Shown here one piece after another: positions 25,934 to 35,600 of a stretch of 64,000 nucleotides of DNA; within the stretch, counting starts at the first letter, position 1; every line of letters begins with the position of its first letter. The notes under the pieces were generated by a model. The model did no database searches, was not told the origin of the DNA, and was given only the letters and a program-made list of their open reading frames with translations. The stretch comes from Pseudomonas sp. JM0905a (lineage in GTDB: Bacteria > Pseudomonadota > Gammaproteobacteria > Pseudomonadales > Pseudomonadaceae). A program made the translations under genes and the position numbers. The stretch lies in NCBI RefSeq assembly GCF_014700075.1, contig NZ_JACXBU010000009.1, forward strand, positions 124,001 through 188,000, written 5' to 3'.

Positions 25934-26827
25934 TCAATTGCTCGACAGGCGGTCGCCGCGCTCGAAGCGCCAGGTGCGGATGATCTCCAGGCGGTCGATA
26001 TCCGCGAGGTCGCCGGTGAACGGGGCGAAGGGGGCGGCAAGGCGCACGATGCGCATGGCGCCCTGGTCCAGTACGGGCTGGCCGGAAGATTCCAGCACCT
26101 GCACCTCGTACAGGGTGCCGTCGCGATTGATCGACACCAGCAGGCGCAGGTTGCCGTAGATGCGCTGGCGGCGGGCTTCGTCCGGGTAGTTGAGATTGCC
26201 GATGCGCTCGATCTTCTTGCGCCACTCTTCCTTGTACCAGGCGCCTTTGTCGCGCATGGTCGACGCGGCGTTCAGGCGGTGAATACGCGGGCGCTTGGCG
26301 TAAAGCTGGCGCTCCTTGTCGAGCTCCGCTTCGAGGCTGGCAATTTCGGAGGAGAGCTGCGAGCTGTCGAAGGACGGCGCCGGAGTGGCCTCGGGCTGGG
26401 GCTTGGTCTGCTCACGCTTGATCGTGGTCTTCTGCTGCTGCGGGCTCTTGGTGGCCACGGCAGCCTTGGGCGCCTCTTTCTTCGGTGCTTGGGGCGGCGC
26501 CGCAGGGGGCGTGGTCTTGCGGATTTCCTTGTCCTGGAACGGCGCCTGCTCGGTGGTCTTGGGCGTGGCCTTGTGTTCCAGGGTGCCACTGCCCAGCTGG
26601 TTGGCCTGGGCGAGGAAGTCGGCCTTCTTCGGCTTCTCTTCGCTCTTGAAGGTGGCGAGGGTAATTTCCAGGGTCTTGCTGATCTGTTGTGGGTCACCGA
26701 CAGTGAAGCCGACACCAAGGATCAGCGCCACGTGCAGCACGGCGGCGAGGAACAGGGTAAAGCCCAGCCGATCCGCCGGGCGGACGCCGGCGGACAGTTG
26801 GGCGGAGGTAATCACGGCTGCGTTCAT
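25934..26827 (-). CDS. tonB3: TonB-family energy transducer (TonB3-like)
   Basis: A 297-residue protein. A single membrane helix (about residues 21-40, LGFTLFLAAVLHVALILGVG) is followed by a long Pro/Lys/Gln-rich periplasmic spacer and a coiled segment. The C-terminal TonB domain (about 215-297) carries NLNYPDEARRQRIYGNLRLL and an INRDGTLYEVQVLESSGQPV stretch. It couples proton-motive force to outer-membrane receptors. Position next to gshB and pilG matches P. aeruginosa tonB3 (PA0406), which was reported to be needed for twitching motility. It carries no ExbB/ExbD genes beside it. Confidence 0.88.
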   Translation of the reverse strand: MNAAVITSAQLSAGVRPADRLGFTLFLAAVLHVALILGVGFTVGDPQQISKTLEITLATFKSEEKPKKADFLAQANQLGSGTLEHKATPKTTEQAPFQDKEIRKTTPPAAPPQAPKKEAPKAAVATKSPQQQKTTIKREQTKPQPEATPAPSFDSSQLSSEIASLEAELDKERQLYAKRPRIHRLNAASTMRDKGAWYKEEWRKKIERIGNLNYPDEARRQRIYGNLRLLVSINRDGTLYEVQVLESSGQPVLDQGAMRIVRLAAPFAPFTGDLADIDRLEIIRTWRFERGDRLSSN

Positions 26828-26883
26828 CGCCAGTCAGCTTGCTTCAGTTAGCGGCGAAGTCTGCCGAGCGTCCGCATAAAAGT

Positions 26884-27846
26884 CTATGAAGCACTCCGCG
26901 CATCGAGCTTGCGGGCGATCGCATCCATGAGACGTTCACCGATGCGTGTGTCGTAGGCGTTGTCAATCTCGCGGATGCAGGTGGGGCTGGTGACGTTGAT
27001 CTCGGTGAGGTGTTCGCCGATCACGTCCAGGCCGACGAACAGCAGCCCTTTCTCCCGCAGGGTCGGGCCGACGGCGGCGGCAATTTCACGGTCGCGGTCG
27101 GTCAGTGGACGCGCTTCGCCACGACCGCCTGCGGCCAGGTTGCCGCGAGTCTCGCCGGCAGCCGGGATGCGCGCCAGGCAGTAGGGGACAGGCTCGCCAT
27201 CGATCATCAGGATGCGCTTGTCGCCATCCTTGATCGCCGGCAGGTAGCCCTGCGCCATTATCTGCTGGGTGCCGTGGGCGGTCAGTGTCTCGAGTATCAC
27301 CGAGAGGTTCGGGTCACCGGCGCGGTGACGGAAAATCGAGGAGCCGCCCATGCCGTCCAGGGGTTTGAGAATGATGTCACGCTGTTCTTCGGCAAACTCG
27401 CGCAGAATGTCCGCTCGTCGGCTCACCACGGTTGGCGGCGTGTAGTCGGGGAACAGGGTGGCGAAGAACTTCTCGTTGCAGTCGCGAAGGCTCTGCGGGC
27501 GGTTCACCACCAGCACGCCGGCCCGTTCGGCCTGTTCCAGCAAGTAGGTGGAGTAGACGAACTCGTTGTCGAACGGCGGGTCCTTGCGCATCAGGATCAC
27601 GTCCAGCTCGGCCAGCGGGGTATCGGTCTCCGCTTCCAGCTCGAACCAGTGTTCAGGGTCGAGGAATACCTTCAAGGGGCGCATGCGCGCGCGAGCTTCA
27701 CCGTTTTTCTGGTATAGGTCCTGCTGCTCCATATAGAACAGTGACCAGCCGCGCTCCTGGGCGGCCAGTAGCATGGCCAGGGAGCTGTCCTTCTTGAAGG
27801 AGATTTGCGCAATGGGGTCCATGACGATCCCGAGGCGAACGCTCAT
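26884..27846 (-). CDS. gshB: Glutathione synthetase
   Basis: A 320-residue ATP-grasp enzyme that joins glycine to gamma-glutamylcysteine. The N-terminus MSVRLGIVMDPIAQISFKKD, the DPPFDNEFVYSTYLLE segment, the ATP loop ILKPLDGMGGSSIFR and the C-terminal NVTSPTCIREID are hallmarks. ATG at 27846 is preferred over a start five codons upstream because it fits the family. It is divergent from the Pil-Chp cluster. Confidence 0.95.
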   Translation of the reverse strand: MSVRLGIVMDPIAQISFKKDSSLAMLLAAQERGWSLFYMEQQDLYQKNGEARARMRPLKVFLDPEHWFELEAETDTPLAELDVILMRKDPPFDNEFVYSTYLLEQAERAGVLVVNRPQSLRDCNEKFFATLFPDYTPPTVVSRRADILREFAEEQRDIILKPLDGMGGSSIFRHRAGDPNLSVILETLTAHGTQQIMAQGYLPAIKDGDKRILMIDGEPVPYCLARIPAAGETRGNLAAGGRGEARPLTDRDREIAAAVGPTLREKGLLFVGLDVIGEHLTEINVTSPTCIREIDNAYDTRIGERLMDAIARKLDARSAS

Positions 27847-28048
27847 GGGGGGTCTCCGCAACAGGTTTCAAGGGGCGCGCCAAAGCTGGCGGGCCGGTTG
27901 GATAAGGCGCTCAGGGTGGCGCCGGCATTGATTGCGGTCAAGGAAAAAACCTTCCCCATAAAGGGAAGAATCGCAGATGCAGAGGCCGTGTAGCTTGCGT
28001 CTGGAGACTGTGCTAAAAAGGCCCGACGATTGGGTCGCAGCCCGTCGG

Positions 28049-28075
28049 TTGCAGGGCCTCAGGCACATATATAAA
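28049..28075 (+). promoter_or_regulatory. Possible pilG promoter
   Basis: TTGCAG (28049-28054) and TATAAA (28070-28075) are 15 bp apart, slightly short for sigma-70, in an AT-rich dip (CACATATATAAAG) 39 bp before the pilG ATG. The rest of the 267-bp gshB-pilG gap has no gene; it includes a small fold-back around ACCTTCCCCATAAAGGGAAG at about 27951. Confidence 0.45.
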
Positions 28076-28113
28076 GCAGAATAACGACTCACCGAGGCGA
28101 TGGTAGGGCGAAC

Positions 28114-28521
28114 ATGGAACAGCATTCCGAGGGTTTGAAGGTCATGGTGATCGACGATTCGAAAACGATTCGTCGTACAGCCGAGACTCTGCTCAAGAAA
28201 GTGGGGTGCGAGGTCATCACCGCAGTTGATGGTTTCGATGCCCTGGCCAAGATCGCCGATTCCCACCCGAACATCATCTTCGTCGACATCATGATGCCGC
28301 GCCTGGACGGGTATCAGACCTGCGCCCTGATCAAGAACAACAGTGCTTTCAAGTCCACCCCGGTGATCATGCTGTCCTCCAAGGACGGCCTGTTCGACAA
28401 GGCCAAGGGTCGCATCGTCGGTTCCGATCAGTACCTCACCAAGCCCTTCAGCAAGGAAGAGCTGCTCGGCGCGATCAAGACTCACGTCCCCGATTTCACC
28501 CCGGTGGAGCAAGCCTCCTGA
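28114..28521 (+). CDS. pilG: Twitching motility response regulator PilG
   Basis: A 135-residue CheY-like protein consisting only of a receiver domain. The acidic pocket is VIDDSKTIRR, the phospho-acceptor is D58 in IIFVDIMMPRLDG, and the Lys is in DQYLTKPFSKEE. PilG is phosphorylated by ChpA and promotes pilus extension and cAMP synthesis in the Pil-Chp pathway. AGGGCGA precedes the ATG. It is the first gene of pilGHIJK-chpABC. Confidence 0.95.
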   Translation: MEQHSEGLKVMVIDDSKTIRRTAETLLKKVGCEVITAVDGFDALAKIADSHPNIIFVDIMMPRLDGYQTCALIKNNSAFKSTPVIMLSSKDGLFDKAKGRIVGSDQYLTKPFSKEELLGAIKTHVPDFTPVEQAS

Positions 28522-28566
28522 AGTCCGGCCTGAAGGCCGGTGAAGCCTTTCCGTATGGGGAACACC

Positions 28567-28932
28567 ATGGCTCGTATTCTGATTGTTGATGACTCGCCGA
28601 CCGAGATGTACAAGCTGACTGCCATGCTCGAGAAGCATGGTCATCAGGTACTCAAGGCCGAGAATGGCGCCGACGGCGTGGCCCTGGCCCGCCAGGAAAA
28701 GCCGGACGCTGTCCTGATGGACATCGTGATGCCCGGTCTCAATGGCTTCCAGGCGACCCGTCAACTGACCAAGGACGCTGACACCAGTCACATTCCGGTG
28801 ATTATCGTCACCACCAAGGATCAGGAAACCGATAAGGTCTGGGGCAAGCGCCAGGGCGCGCGTGACTACCTGACCAAGCCGATCGAAGAAGACACGCTGA
28901 TCAAGACCCTGAATACGGTACTGGCCGGCTGA
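28567..28932 (+). CDS. pilH: Twitching motility response regulator PilH
   Basis: A 121-residue single receiver domain, the exact size of PilH. It has ILIVDDSPTEMYKLTAMLEK, acceptor D52 in LMDIVMPGLNG and DYLTKPIEED. In P. aeruginosa PilH acts opposite to PilG, favouring retraction and lowering Pil-Chp output, perhaps as a phosphate sink. The ATG at 28567 has GGGGAACACC before it; a GTG nine codons earlier is not favoured. Confidence 0.95.
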   Translation: MARILIVDDSPTEMYKLTAMLEKHGHQVLKAENGADGVALARQEKPDAVLMDIVMPGLNGFQATRQLTKDADTSHIPVIIVTTKDQETDKVWGKRQGARDYLTKPIEEDTLIKTLNTVLAG

Positions 28933-28987
28933 TTGCCGCGCCGGTCCCCGAAACATAACTATTAGAAACAGGCCAAGGCCGGTCGCC

Positions 28988-29524
28988 ATGTCGGATTCGC
29001 AGACTCCCTTCCAGCTCCTCTTCGAGATCGACCAGCGCTGTCGCGCGCTGGCGGCTGGCCTGCCTGCGCAGCAGCAGGTGGTGCAGAGCTGGAGCGGCAT
29101 CGGCTTTCGCATGGGCGAGCGCCTGTTCGTGGCGCCCATGGGCGAGGTCAGCGAAGTGCTGCACGAGCCGCGCCACACCTCGCTTCCCGGTGTGAAGACC
29201 TGGGTCAAGGGCGTTTCCAACGTCCGTGGCCGCCTGTTACCGGTCATGGACCTGTGCGGCTTCTTCGGCAGCGAACTTTCGCCGCTGCGCAAACAGCGCC
29301 GGGTCCTGGTGGTGGACTATCAGGAGATCTTCGCCGGGCTGATCGTCGATGAAGTCTTCGGCATGCAGCATTTCCTGGTGGATTCCTTCAGCGAGACGCT
29401 TCCTCCACTGGAGGCCAGCATCCAGCCGTTCATTCACGGCGTTTTCCATCGCGAGCAGCCCTGGCTGGTATTCAGCCCGCACGCGCTCGCGCAGCACCAG
29501 GCGTTCCTCGAGGTGGCTGTCTAG
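28988..29524 (+). CDS. pilI: CheW-like adaptor PilI
   Basis: A 178-residue CheW-domain protein that links PilJ to ChpA. Family features are GIGFRMGERLFVAPMGEVSE, the LPGVKTWVKGVSNVRGRLLP turn and LVVDYQEIFAGLIVDEVFGM. The upstream spacing from pilH is 55 bp. Downstream, a stable hairpin (29597-29615) separates it from pilJ. Confidence 0.94.
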   Translation: MSDSQTPFQLLFEIDQRCRALAAGLPAQQQVVQSWSGIGFRMGERLFVAPMGEVSEVLHEPRHTSLPGVKTWVKGVSNVRGRLLPVMDLCGFFGSELSPLRKQRRVLVVDYQEIFAGLIVDEVFGMQHFLVDSFSETLPPLEASIQPFIHGVFHREQPWLVFSPHALAQHQAFLEVAV

Positions 29525-29596
29525 ATTCGACGCGGGGCGCCTGGCGCTCCGTACCGGTCACCGGGGCAGAGTCTCCGGGGCCAAGGCTTCAAGGTT

Positions 29597-29615
29597 GGGC
29601 CGGCTTTGCCGGCCC
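29597..29615 (+). other. GC hairpin between pilI and pilJ (possible attenuator)
   Basis: GGGCCGGC (29597-29604), TTT, GCCGGCCC (29608-29615), followed by TTTGG. This 8-bp perfect GC stem lies in the 139-bp pilI-pilJ gap, 49 bp before the pilJ start. With only three Ts it would be at best a partial terminator or RNA processing/stabilising structure setting pilJ-chpA levels. Confidence 0.55.
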
Positions 29616-29663
29616 TTTGGCGTTACATGGGAATAAGTGGTTGGTCCAGGCGGGGGCCCGATA

Positions 29664-31712
29664 ATGAAAAGACTGAACGCAGGCAATCTGTTCTCCGGGG
29701 TGCGCAGCACGTCGCTGATCGCCGGACTCTTCGTGGTCCTGATCGTCGCCATCGTGCTGCTGTTCGCGAACTTCGCGTACCTCAACACCCAGGCGAACTA
29801 CGACAAGGAATACATCAGCCACGCCGGTGAACTCCGCGTGCTGTCCCAGCGTATCGCCAAGAACTCCAGTGAAGCCGCGGCGGGCAAGGCCGAAGCCTTC
29901 GCCTTGCTGAAGGACGCACGCAACGACTTCGAGAAGCGCTGGAACTTCCTGCAACAGGGTGACGCCACCACCGGCCTGCCTGCGGCACCCGTCGCCGTGA
30001 AGGGCGAGATGGATGTGGTGCAGAAGGACTGGGACAGCCTGCGCAAGAACGCCGACGCCATCCTGGCCAGCGAGCAGACCGTACTCTCCCTGCACCAGGT
30101 AGCCGCCACCCTGGCCGAAACCATTCCGCAGCTCCAGGTCGAGTACGAGGAAGTCGTGGACATCCTCCTGGAAAGCGGTGCTCCCGCCAGCCAGGTTTCC
30201 GTGGCCCAGCGCCAGTCGCTGCTGGCCGAACGTATCCTCGGCTCGGTGAACAAGGTACTGGCCGGTGACGACGACTCGGTTCAGGCCGCCGACATGTTCG
30301 GCCGCGACGCCAGCCTGTTCGGCCGTGTACTGAGCGCCATGATCGAAGGCAACGCGGCGATGGAGATCTCCAAGGTCACCAACACCGAGGCCCTTGAGCG
30401 CCTGCAGGAGATTTCCGAGCTCTTCGAGTTCGTATCCGGCTCCGTGGACGAGATCCTCGAAACCTCGCCCGAACTCTTCCAGGTCCGTGAATCCGCCAAC
30501 ACCATCTTCACCGGCTCCCAGACCCTGCTGGACAAGGCTTCCGCCCTGACCACCGGCTTCGAGAACCTGGCCGCTGGCCGTGGCATGAACACGTTCGCCG
30601 GCTACGTGCTGGGCGTGTTCGCCCTGGGCTCGATCATCCTCATCGGCCTGGTGATGGTACAGAGCACTCGCAACCGACTGGCCGAGACCGCTGCGAAGAA
30701 CGAACGTAACCAGGCCGCGATTCTGCGACTGCTGGACGAAATCGCCGACCTCGCCGACGGTGACCTGACGGTAGCCGCGACCGTGACCGAGGACTTCACC
30801 GGTGCGATCGCTGACTCCATCAACTACTCCATCGACCAGCTCCGCGAGCTGGTGGAAACCATCAACCTGACCGCCGTGCAGGTGGCCGCCGCCGCCCAGG
30901 AGACCCAGGCCACCGCCATGCACCTGGCCGAGGCTTCCGAGCACCAAGCCCAGGAAATCGCTGGCGCCTCCGCCGCGATCAACGAAATGGCCGTGTCCAT
31001 TGACCAGGTATCGGCGAACGCCTCCGAGTCCTCGGCGGTAGCGGAACGTTCCGTAGCCATCGCCAACAAGGGCAACGAAGTGGTGCACAACACCATCACC
31101 GGCATGGACAACATCCGTGAGCAAATCCAGGACACCTCGAAGCGGATCAAGCGCCTCGGTGAATCGTCCCAGGAGATCGGCGACATCGTCAGCCTGATCA
31201 ACGACATTGCCGACCAGACCAACATCCTCGCACTGAACGCCGCGATCCAGGCGTCCATGGCGGGCGACGCGGGCCGCGGCTTCGCTGTGGTAGCGGACGA
31301 AGTACAGCGCCTCGCAGAACGTTCCTCCGCCGCGACCAAGCAGATCGAAGCGCTGGTGAAGACCATTCAGACCGACACCAACGAAGCGGTTATCTCCATG
31401 GAGCAGACTACTTCCGAAGTGGTCCGCGGTGCCCGCCTGGCCCAGGACGCCGGTGTGGCCCTGGAAGAGATCGAGAAGGTATCCAAGACCCTCGCGGCCC
31501 TTATCCAGAACATTTCCAACGCCGCTCGTCAGCAAGCGTCCTCTGCGGGCCATATCTCCAACACCATGAACGTGATCCAGGAGATCACCTCGCAGACCTC
31601 CGCCGGTACCACCGCCACTGCGAAGAGCATCGGCAATCTGGCGAAGATGGCGAGCGAGATGCGCAAGTCGGTTTCCGGCTTCAAGCTGCCGGAAGCCCAG
31701 GACATAGCCTGA
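29664..31712 (+). CDS. pilJ: Type IV pilus methyl-accepting chemotaxis protein PilJ
   Basis: A 682-residue receptor, the same length as P. aeruginosa PilJ. TM1 is at about 20-42 ([20 protein letters not shown]), a PilJ N-terminal periplasmic region includes [13 protein letters not shown]2 is near 312-335, then HAMP and a signalling domain with the hairpin tip [20 protein letters not shown]. The tip differs from canonical EAARAGE receptors, as is known for PilJ, which docks with ChpA rather than CheA. ATG at 29664 gives the family N-terminus [12 protein letters not shown]. Confidence 0.96.
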   Translation: MKRLNAGNLFSGVRSTSLIAGLFVVLIVAIVLLFANFAYLNTQANYDKEYISHAGELRVLSQRIAKNSSEAAAGKAEAFALLKDARNDFEKRWNFLQQGDATTGLPAAPVAVKGEMDVVQKDWDSLRKNADAILASEQTVLSLHQVAATLAETIPQLQVEYEEVVDILLESGAPASQVSVAQRQSLLAERILGSVNKVLAGDDDSVQAADMFGRDASLFGRVLSAMIEGNAAMEISKVTNTEALERLQEISELFEFVSGSVDEILETSPELFQVRESANTIFTGSQTLLDKASALTTGFENLAAGRGMNTFAGYVLGVFALGSIILIGLVMVQSTRNRLAETAAKNERNQAAILRLLDEIADLADGDLTVAATVTEDFTGAIADSINYSIDQLRELVETINLTAVQVAAAAQETQATAMHLAEASEHQAQEIAGASAAINEMAVSIDQVSANASESSAVAERSVAIANKGNEVVHNTITGMDNIREQIQDTSKRIKRLGESSQEIGDIVSLINDIADQTNILALNAAIQASMAGDAGRGFAVVADEVQRLAERSSAATKQIEALVKTIQTDTNEAVISMEQTTSEVVRGARLAQDAGVALEEIEKVSKTLAALIQNISNAARQQASSAGHISNTMNVIQEITSQTSAGTTATAKSIGNLAKMASEMRKSVSGFKLPEAQDIA

Positions 31713-31753
31713 GCAGGGGAGGCGCCGCGGCCTGAGGCCGCGGCACGACGGCC

Positions 31754-32635
31754 ATGAATCAAGGGCACGACAGCATGCAGCCAGGCGGCGTCTGGGCCTT
31801 GAAACCCCTGGCCGACATGACGACAGCGGAATTCCACGACTGGCAGAAGTTGCTGGAGGAGCGCACCGGCGTGGTGGTCAGCGACCAGCGCCGCTCCTTC
31901 CTCCAGGCCAATCTCAGCGCGCGCATGCGTGAGCTGGGGGTGCAGGACTACGCCAGCTACTACCGCCAGGTCACCGATGGGCCGCGTGGCGCGGTGGAAT
32001 GGTCGACCCTGCTGGATCGGCTGACCGTGCAGGAGACCCGTTTCTTCCGTCACCCGGCTTCCTTCGAATTGCTCACTGATTACCTGCGGGGGCGCATCGA
32101 GGCAGGACTTGACCGGCCCCTGGAGATCTGGAGTGTGGGTTGCTCCAGCGGTGAAGAACCTTATTCCCTGGCCATGCTGGCAGCCGAGGCCCTCGGCGGT
32201 ACCGAACGACCGGATTACTTCGGCGTGACCGGCACCGACATCAGCCTCAGTGCCCTGGCCAAGGCCCGTGAGGGCCTGTATGGCGCACGACGCCTGGAAC
32301 AACTGGAAGCGGCTCTCGTCGAGCGCTATTTCCGGGTCCAGGACGATGGCCGCTACAAGATAGTGCCGAGCCTGGCCGCACGGGTGTGCTGCGCACGGCT
32401 CAATGTGCTGGAACTGGCGAAGGCGCCAATGTCCGGCATGGACGTAATTTTCTGTCAGAACCTGTTGATCTACTTCCGCCGTTGGCGGCGCCGGGAAATC
32501 CTCAACCGCCTGGCCGAGCGCCTGGCGCCGGGAGGCCTGATGGTGCTGGGTGTCGGTGAAGTGGTGGGGTGGCAGCACCCGGATCTCGATCCGGTGCCCA
32601 ATGAACAGGTTCTGGCATTCACCCGGAAGGGATAG
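31754..32635 (+). CDS. pilK: CheR-type methyltransferase PilK
   Basis: A 293-residue SAM-dependent glutamate methyltransferase thought to methylate PilJ. The CheR core reads IWSVGCSSGEEPYSLAMLA (SAM site), GTDISLSALAKAREGLY and VIFCQNLLIYF. The N-terminal helical domain recognises receptor tails. It lies 41 bp after pilJ and 9 bp before chpA. P. aeruginosa tolerates pilK loss with little twitching effect. Confidence 0.94.
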   Translation: MNQGHDSMQPGGVWALKPLADMTTAEFHDWQKLLEERTGVVVSDQRRSFLQANLSARMRELGVQDYASYYRQVTDGPRGAVEWSTLLDRLTVQETRFFRHPASFELLTDYLRGRIEAGLDRPLEIWSVGCSSGEEPYSLAMLAAEALGGTERPDYFGVTGTDISLSALAKAREGLYGARRLEQLEAALVERYFRVQDDGRYKIVPSLAARVCCARLNVLELAKAPMSGMDVIFCQNLLIYFRRWRRREILNRLAERLAPGGLMVLGVGEVVGWQHPDLDPVPNEQVLAFTRKG

Positions 32636-32644
32636 CAGACGGCT

Positions 32645-35600
32645 ATGACTGATCGGCACGACTACGTCGCCCTCGAGTGGGTCAAGGGCGAGATCGCGGA
32701 AACCCTGAAGCAGGCGCGACAGGCCCTGGAGGATTTCGTCGAGAATCCCCAGGATCCGACGCGCATGCGTTTCTGCCTGACCTATATCCATCAGGTCCAG
32801 GGCACGCTGCAGATGGTCGAGTTCTACGGCGCAGCCTTGCTCGCCGAAGAAATGGAGCGTCTTGCCCAGGCCCTGATGGAAGGCCGTGCGGCCAACCGGG
32901 GCGAGGCCCTGGAAGTGCTGATGCAGGCCATCCTGCAGTTGCCGCCCTACCTGGACCGCATCCAGAGTGCCCGCCGCGACTTGCCGATGGTCCTGCTGCC
33001 GCTGCTGAACGACCTGCGTGCTGCCCGTGGCGACAACCTGCTCTCGGAAACCAGCCTGTTCGCCCCGGACCTTTCCAGCGTGCTGCCGGCGCTGTCCATG
33101 GACACCCTGGCGCGCATGCGTACCGCCGACCTGCCGGTGCTGCTGCGCAAACTGCGGCAGATGCTGCAGACCGCCCTGGTGGGCGTGATCCGCAACCAGG
33201 ACCTGGCCACCAACCTGGGCTACATGGCCCGGGTGTTCGCGCGTCTCGAATCCCTCTGCCAGGACGCGCCACTCGGCCCGCTCTGGCAGATCGCCTCCGG
33301 CCTGGTGGAAGGCCTGGCCAATGGCTCCGTGGTCAACGGTTCCTCGGTACGCAACCTGCTGCGCCAGGTCGACAAGGAACTCAAGCGCCTGCTCGAAGAG
33401 GGCGCCGATGGCTTCAACCAGGCGGCCTCGGAAGAGCTGGTGAAGAACCTGCTGTTCTACATCGCCAAGGCCCCGGCCCAGTCGCCGCGCATCCGCGCCC
33501 TGAAGGAACGCTATCGCCTCGACGAGGCCCTGCCCGATACCGCCGTGGTGGACGAGGAGCGTGCCCGTCTCGCCGGCCCCGACCGCGATGCCATGCGCTC
33601 GGTGGTCACTGCCCTGTGTGAAGAGCTGGTGCGGGTCAAGGACAGCCTCGACCTGTTCGTGCGCAGCGACCGCTCCGGCGTCGCCGAACTGGATTCCCTG
33701 CTGCCGCCGCTCAAACAGATCGCCGACACGCTGGCGGTGCTCGGCTTCGGCCAACCGCGCCGGGTGATCCTCGACCAGATCGACGTAATCCACGGCCTGT
33801 CCCTGGGGCAGCGCGATCCCAGCGATGCGGTGCTGATGGATGTGGCCGGTGCACTGCTCTACGTCGAAGCCACCCTGGCCGGCATGGTCGGCCCGTCGGA
33901 GCAGGGCGCGGCGGAAGAAAGTCACCTGCCCACCACCGACGTGTCGCAGATCCACCAGTTGGTAATCAAGGAAGCGCGCAATGGCCTGGAACAGGCCAAG
34001 GACGCCATCATCGAGTTCATCGCTTCGCAGTGGAACCACGAGCACCTGGCTCGCGTGCCGGAGCTGCTGACCCAGGCTCGCGGCGGAATGGCGATGATCC
34101 CGCTGCCGCGCGCGGCGGCCCTGCTGGAAGCGTGCAACCGCTACATCCTGGAACAACTGCTGGCGCGCAAGGCCGTGCCCAACTGGCAGAGCCTGGACAC
34201 CCTGGCCGACGCCATCACCAGCGTCGAGTACTACCTCGAACGCCTGTCCGAGGACCATGCCGCCCAGGGCGACCTGATCCTCGACGTCGCCGAGGAAAGC
34301 CTCGGCGCCCTGGGTTATCCGCTGCAGGAGAAGCCTTCCATCCTCGACCGCGTGGAAGAGGAAGAAGCCCCGGCGCCCCTGGCCGATCCGCTGCAGGAAA
34401 TCGAAGTGCTGGCCGCCGAAGAGTCGGAGCTGCACCAGCACCTGGACCCGGAAGACGAACCGGAAGCCGTCATGCCCCAGGCTGCGGACTTCGAGCTTGC
34501 GGACGACGGCCTCGACCTGCCGGCACCGCTGGAGCCGGTTCAACTCGCCGGAGCGCCGGCCGTCGAAGGCGAGCTGCTGGTCTCCGACGACAACTGGAGC
34601 CTGGGCGAGCTGGAAACCGAGCCGGCTGGCGAGAGCATCGACCTCAGCCTGGATGCGCCGCTGGAGCTGAATGAAGCTGCCGTAGTCCCGGCCGCCGAAG
34701 GCGAGCTGCTGGTCTCCGACGACAACTGGAGCCTGGGCGAGCTGGGAGCCGAGCCGGCTGCCGAGAGCATCGACCTCAGCCTGGATGCCCCACTGGAGCT
34801 GGCCGAAGCCACTGTGGCCCCGGCCGCCGAGGGCGAGCTGTTGGTCTCCGACGACAACTGGAGCCTGGGCGAGCTGGAAGCCGAGCCGGCTGCCGAAAGC
34901 ATCGATCTCAGCCTGGACATGCCACTGGAGTTGACCGCAGCGGCTGCTCCCCTGGCTGACGACAACACCTGGAGCCTGGAGGATCTGACTGCCGACGCGG
35001 CGGACCTCGTTATCGTGCCCGCCCTGGATACACCGACCAAGCCCGAGGCCATTGCTTCCCTGGAGCAGGAGTCCGTGTTGCTGCCGGTAGGCGAAGCCCT
35101 GCCCAGCCTCGATCTGGACGAACTGGAAAGCCTGCCCGCCGAAACCGAAGTACCGGTCGCAGGCGATGGCGAACTGCTGAACCTCAGCCTCGACGAGCCG
35201 CTGGAGTTTGACGAAGGCCAGCCGTTGCCGAGCTTCGATCTGGCCGACCTGGAAGAGCTGCCGCCTGCCTTGCCGGGCGATCCGCCGGCGCTGGACATGC
35301 CGCTGGAGAACTTCGAAGCGCTGCCCAGTCTGGACTTCGACGAGCTGGACAGCCTGCCAGGCGCCGAGCCGGTGGCTGAACTGGACGCTTTGAATCTGGA
35401 AGACCTGCCGGCGCCCCTGGAGTGGGACGAAGCCGCTCTCGCCGAGCTTGGCTTGCCGGAAGTGGAGCTGCCCAGCGCACCGCTGGATGCACCTGCTGTG
35501 GAGCACGCCGCCGAGCGGCCGCTGTCCCTCGCCGAGGTGATGGCAGCGCCGGTGCCGGCATTCAACCCGCCAGCCCGCGACGTGCCGCCGAGCCTGCTGC

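Noticed and set aside
34559-34966. CRISPR array, considered because of regular repeats
   Set aside because: The repeats are 132-bp units without spacers, in frame inside chpA, and encode a protein motif.
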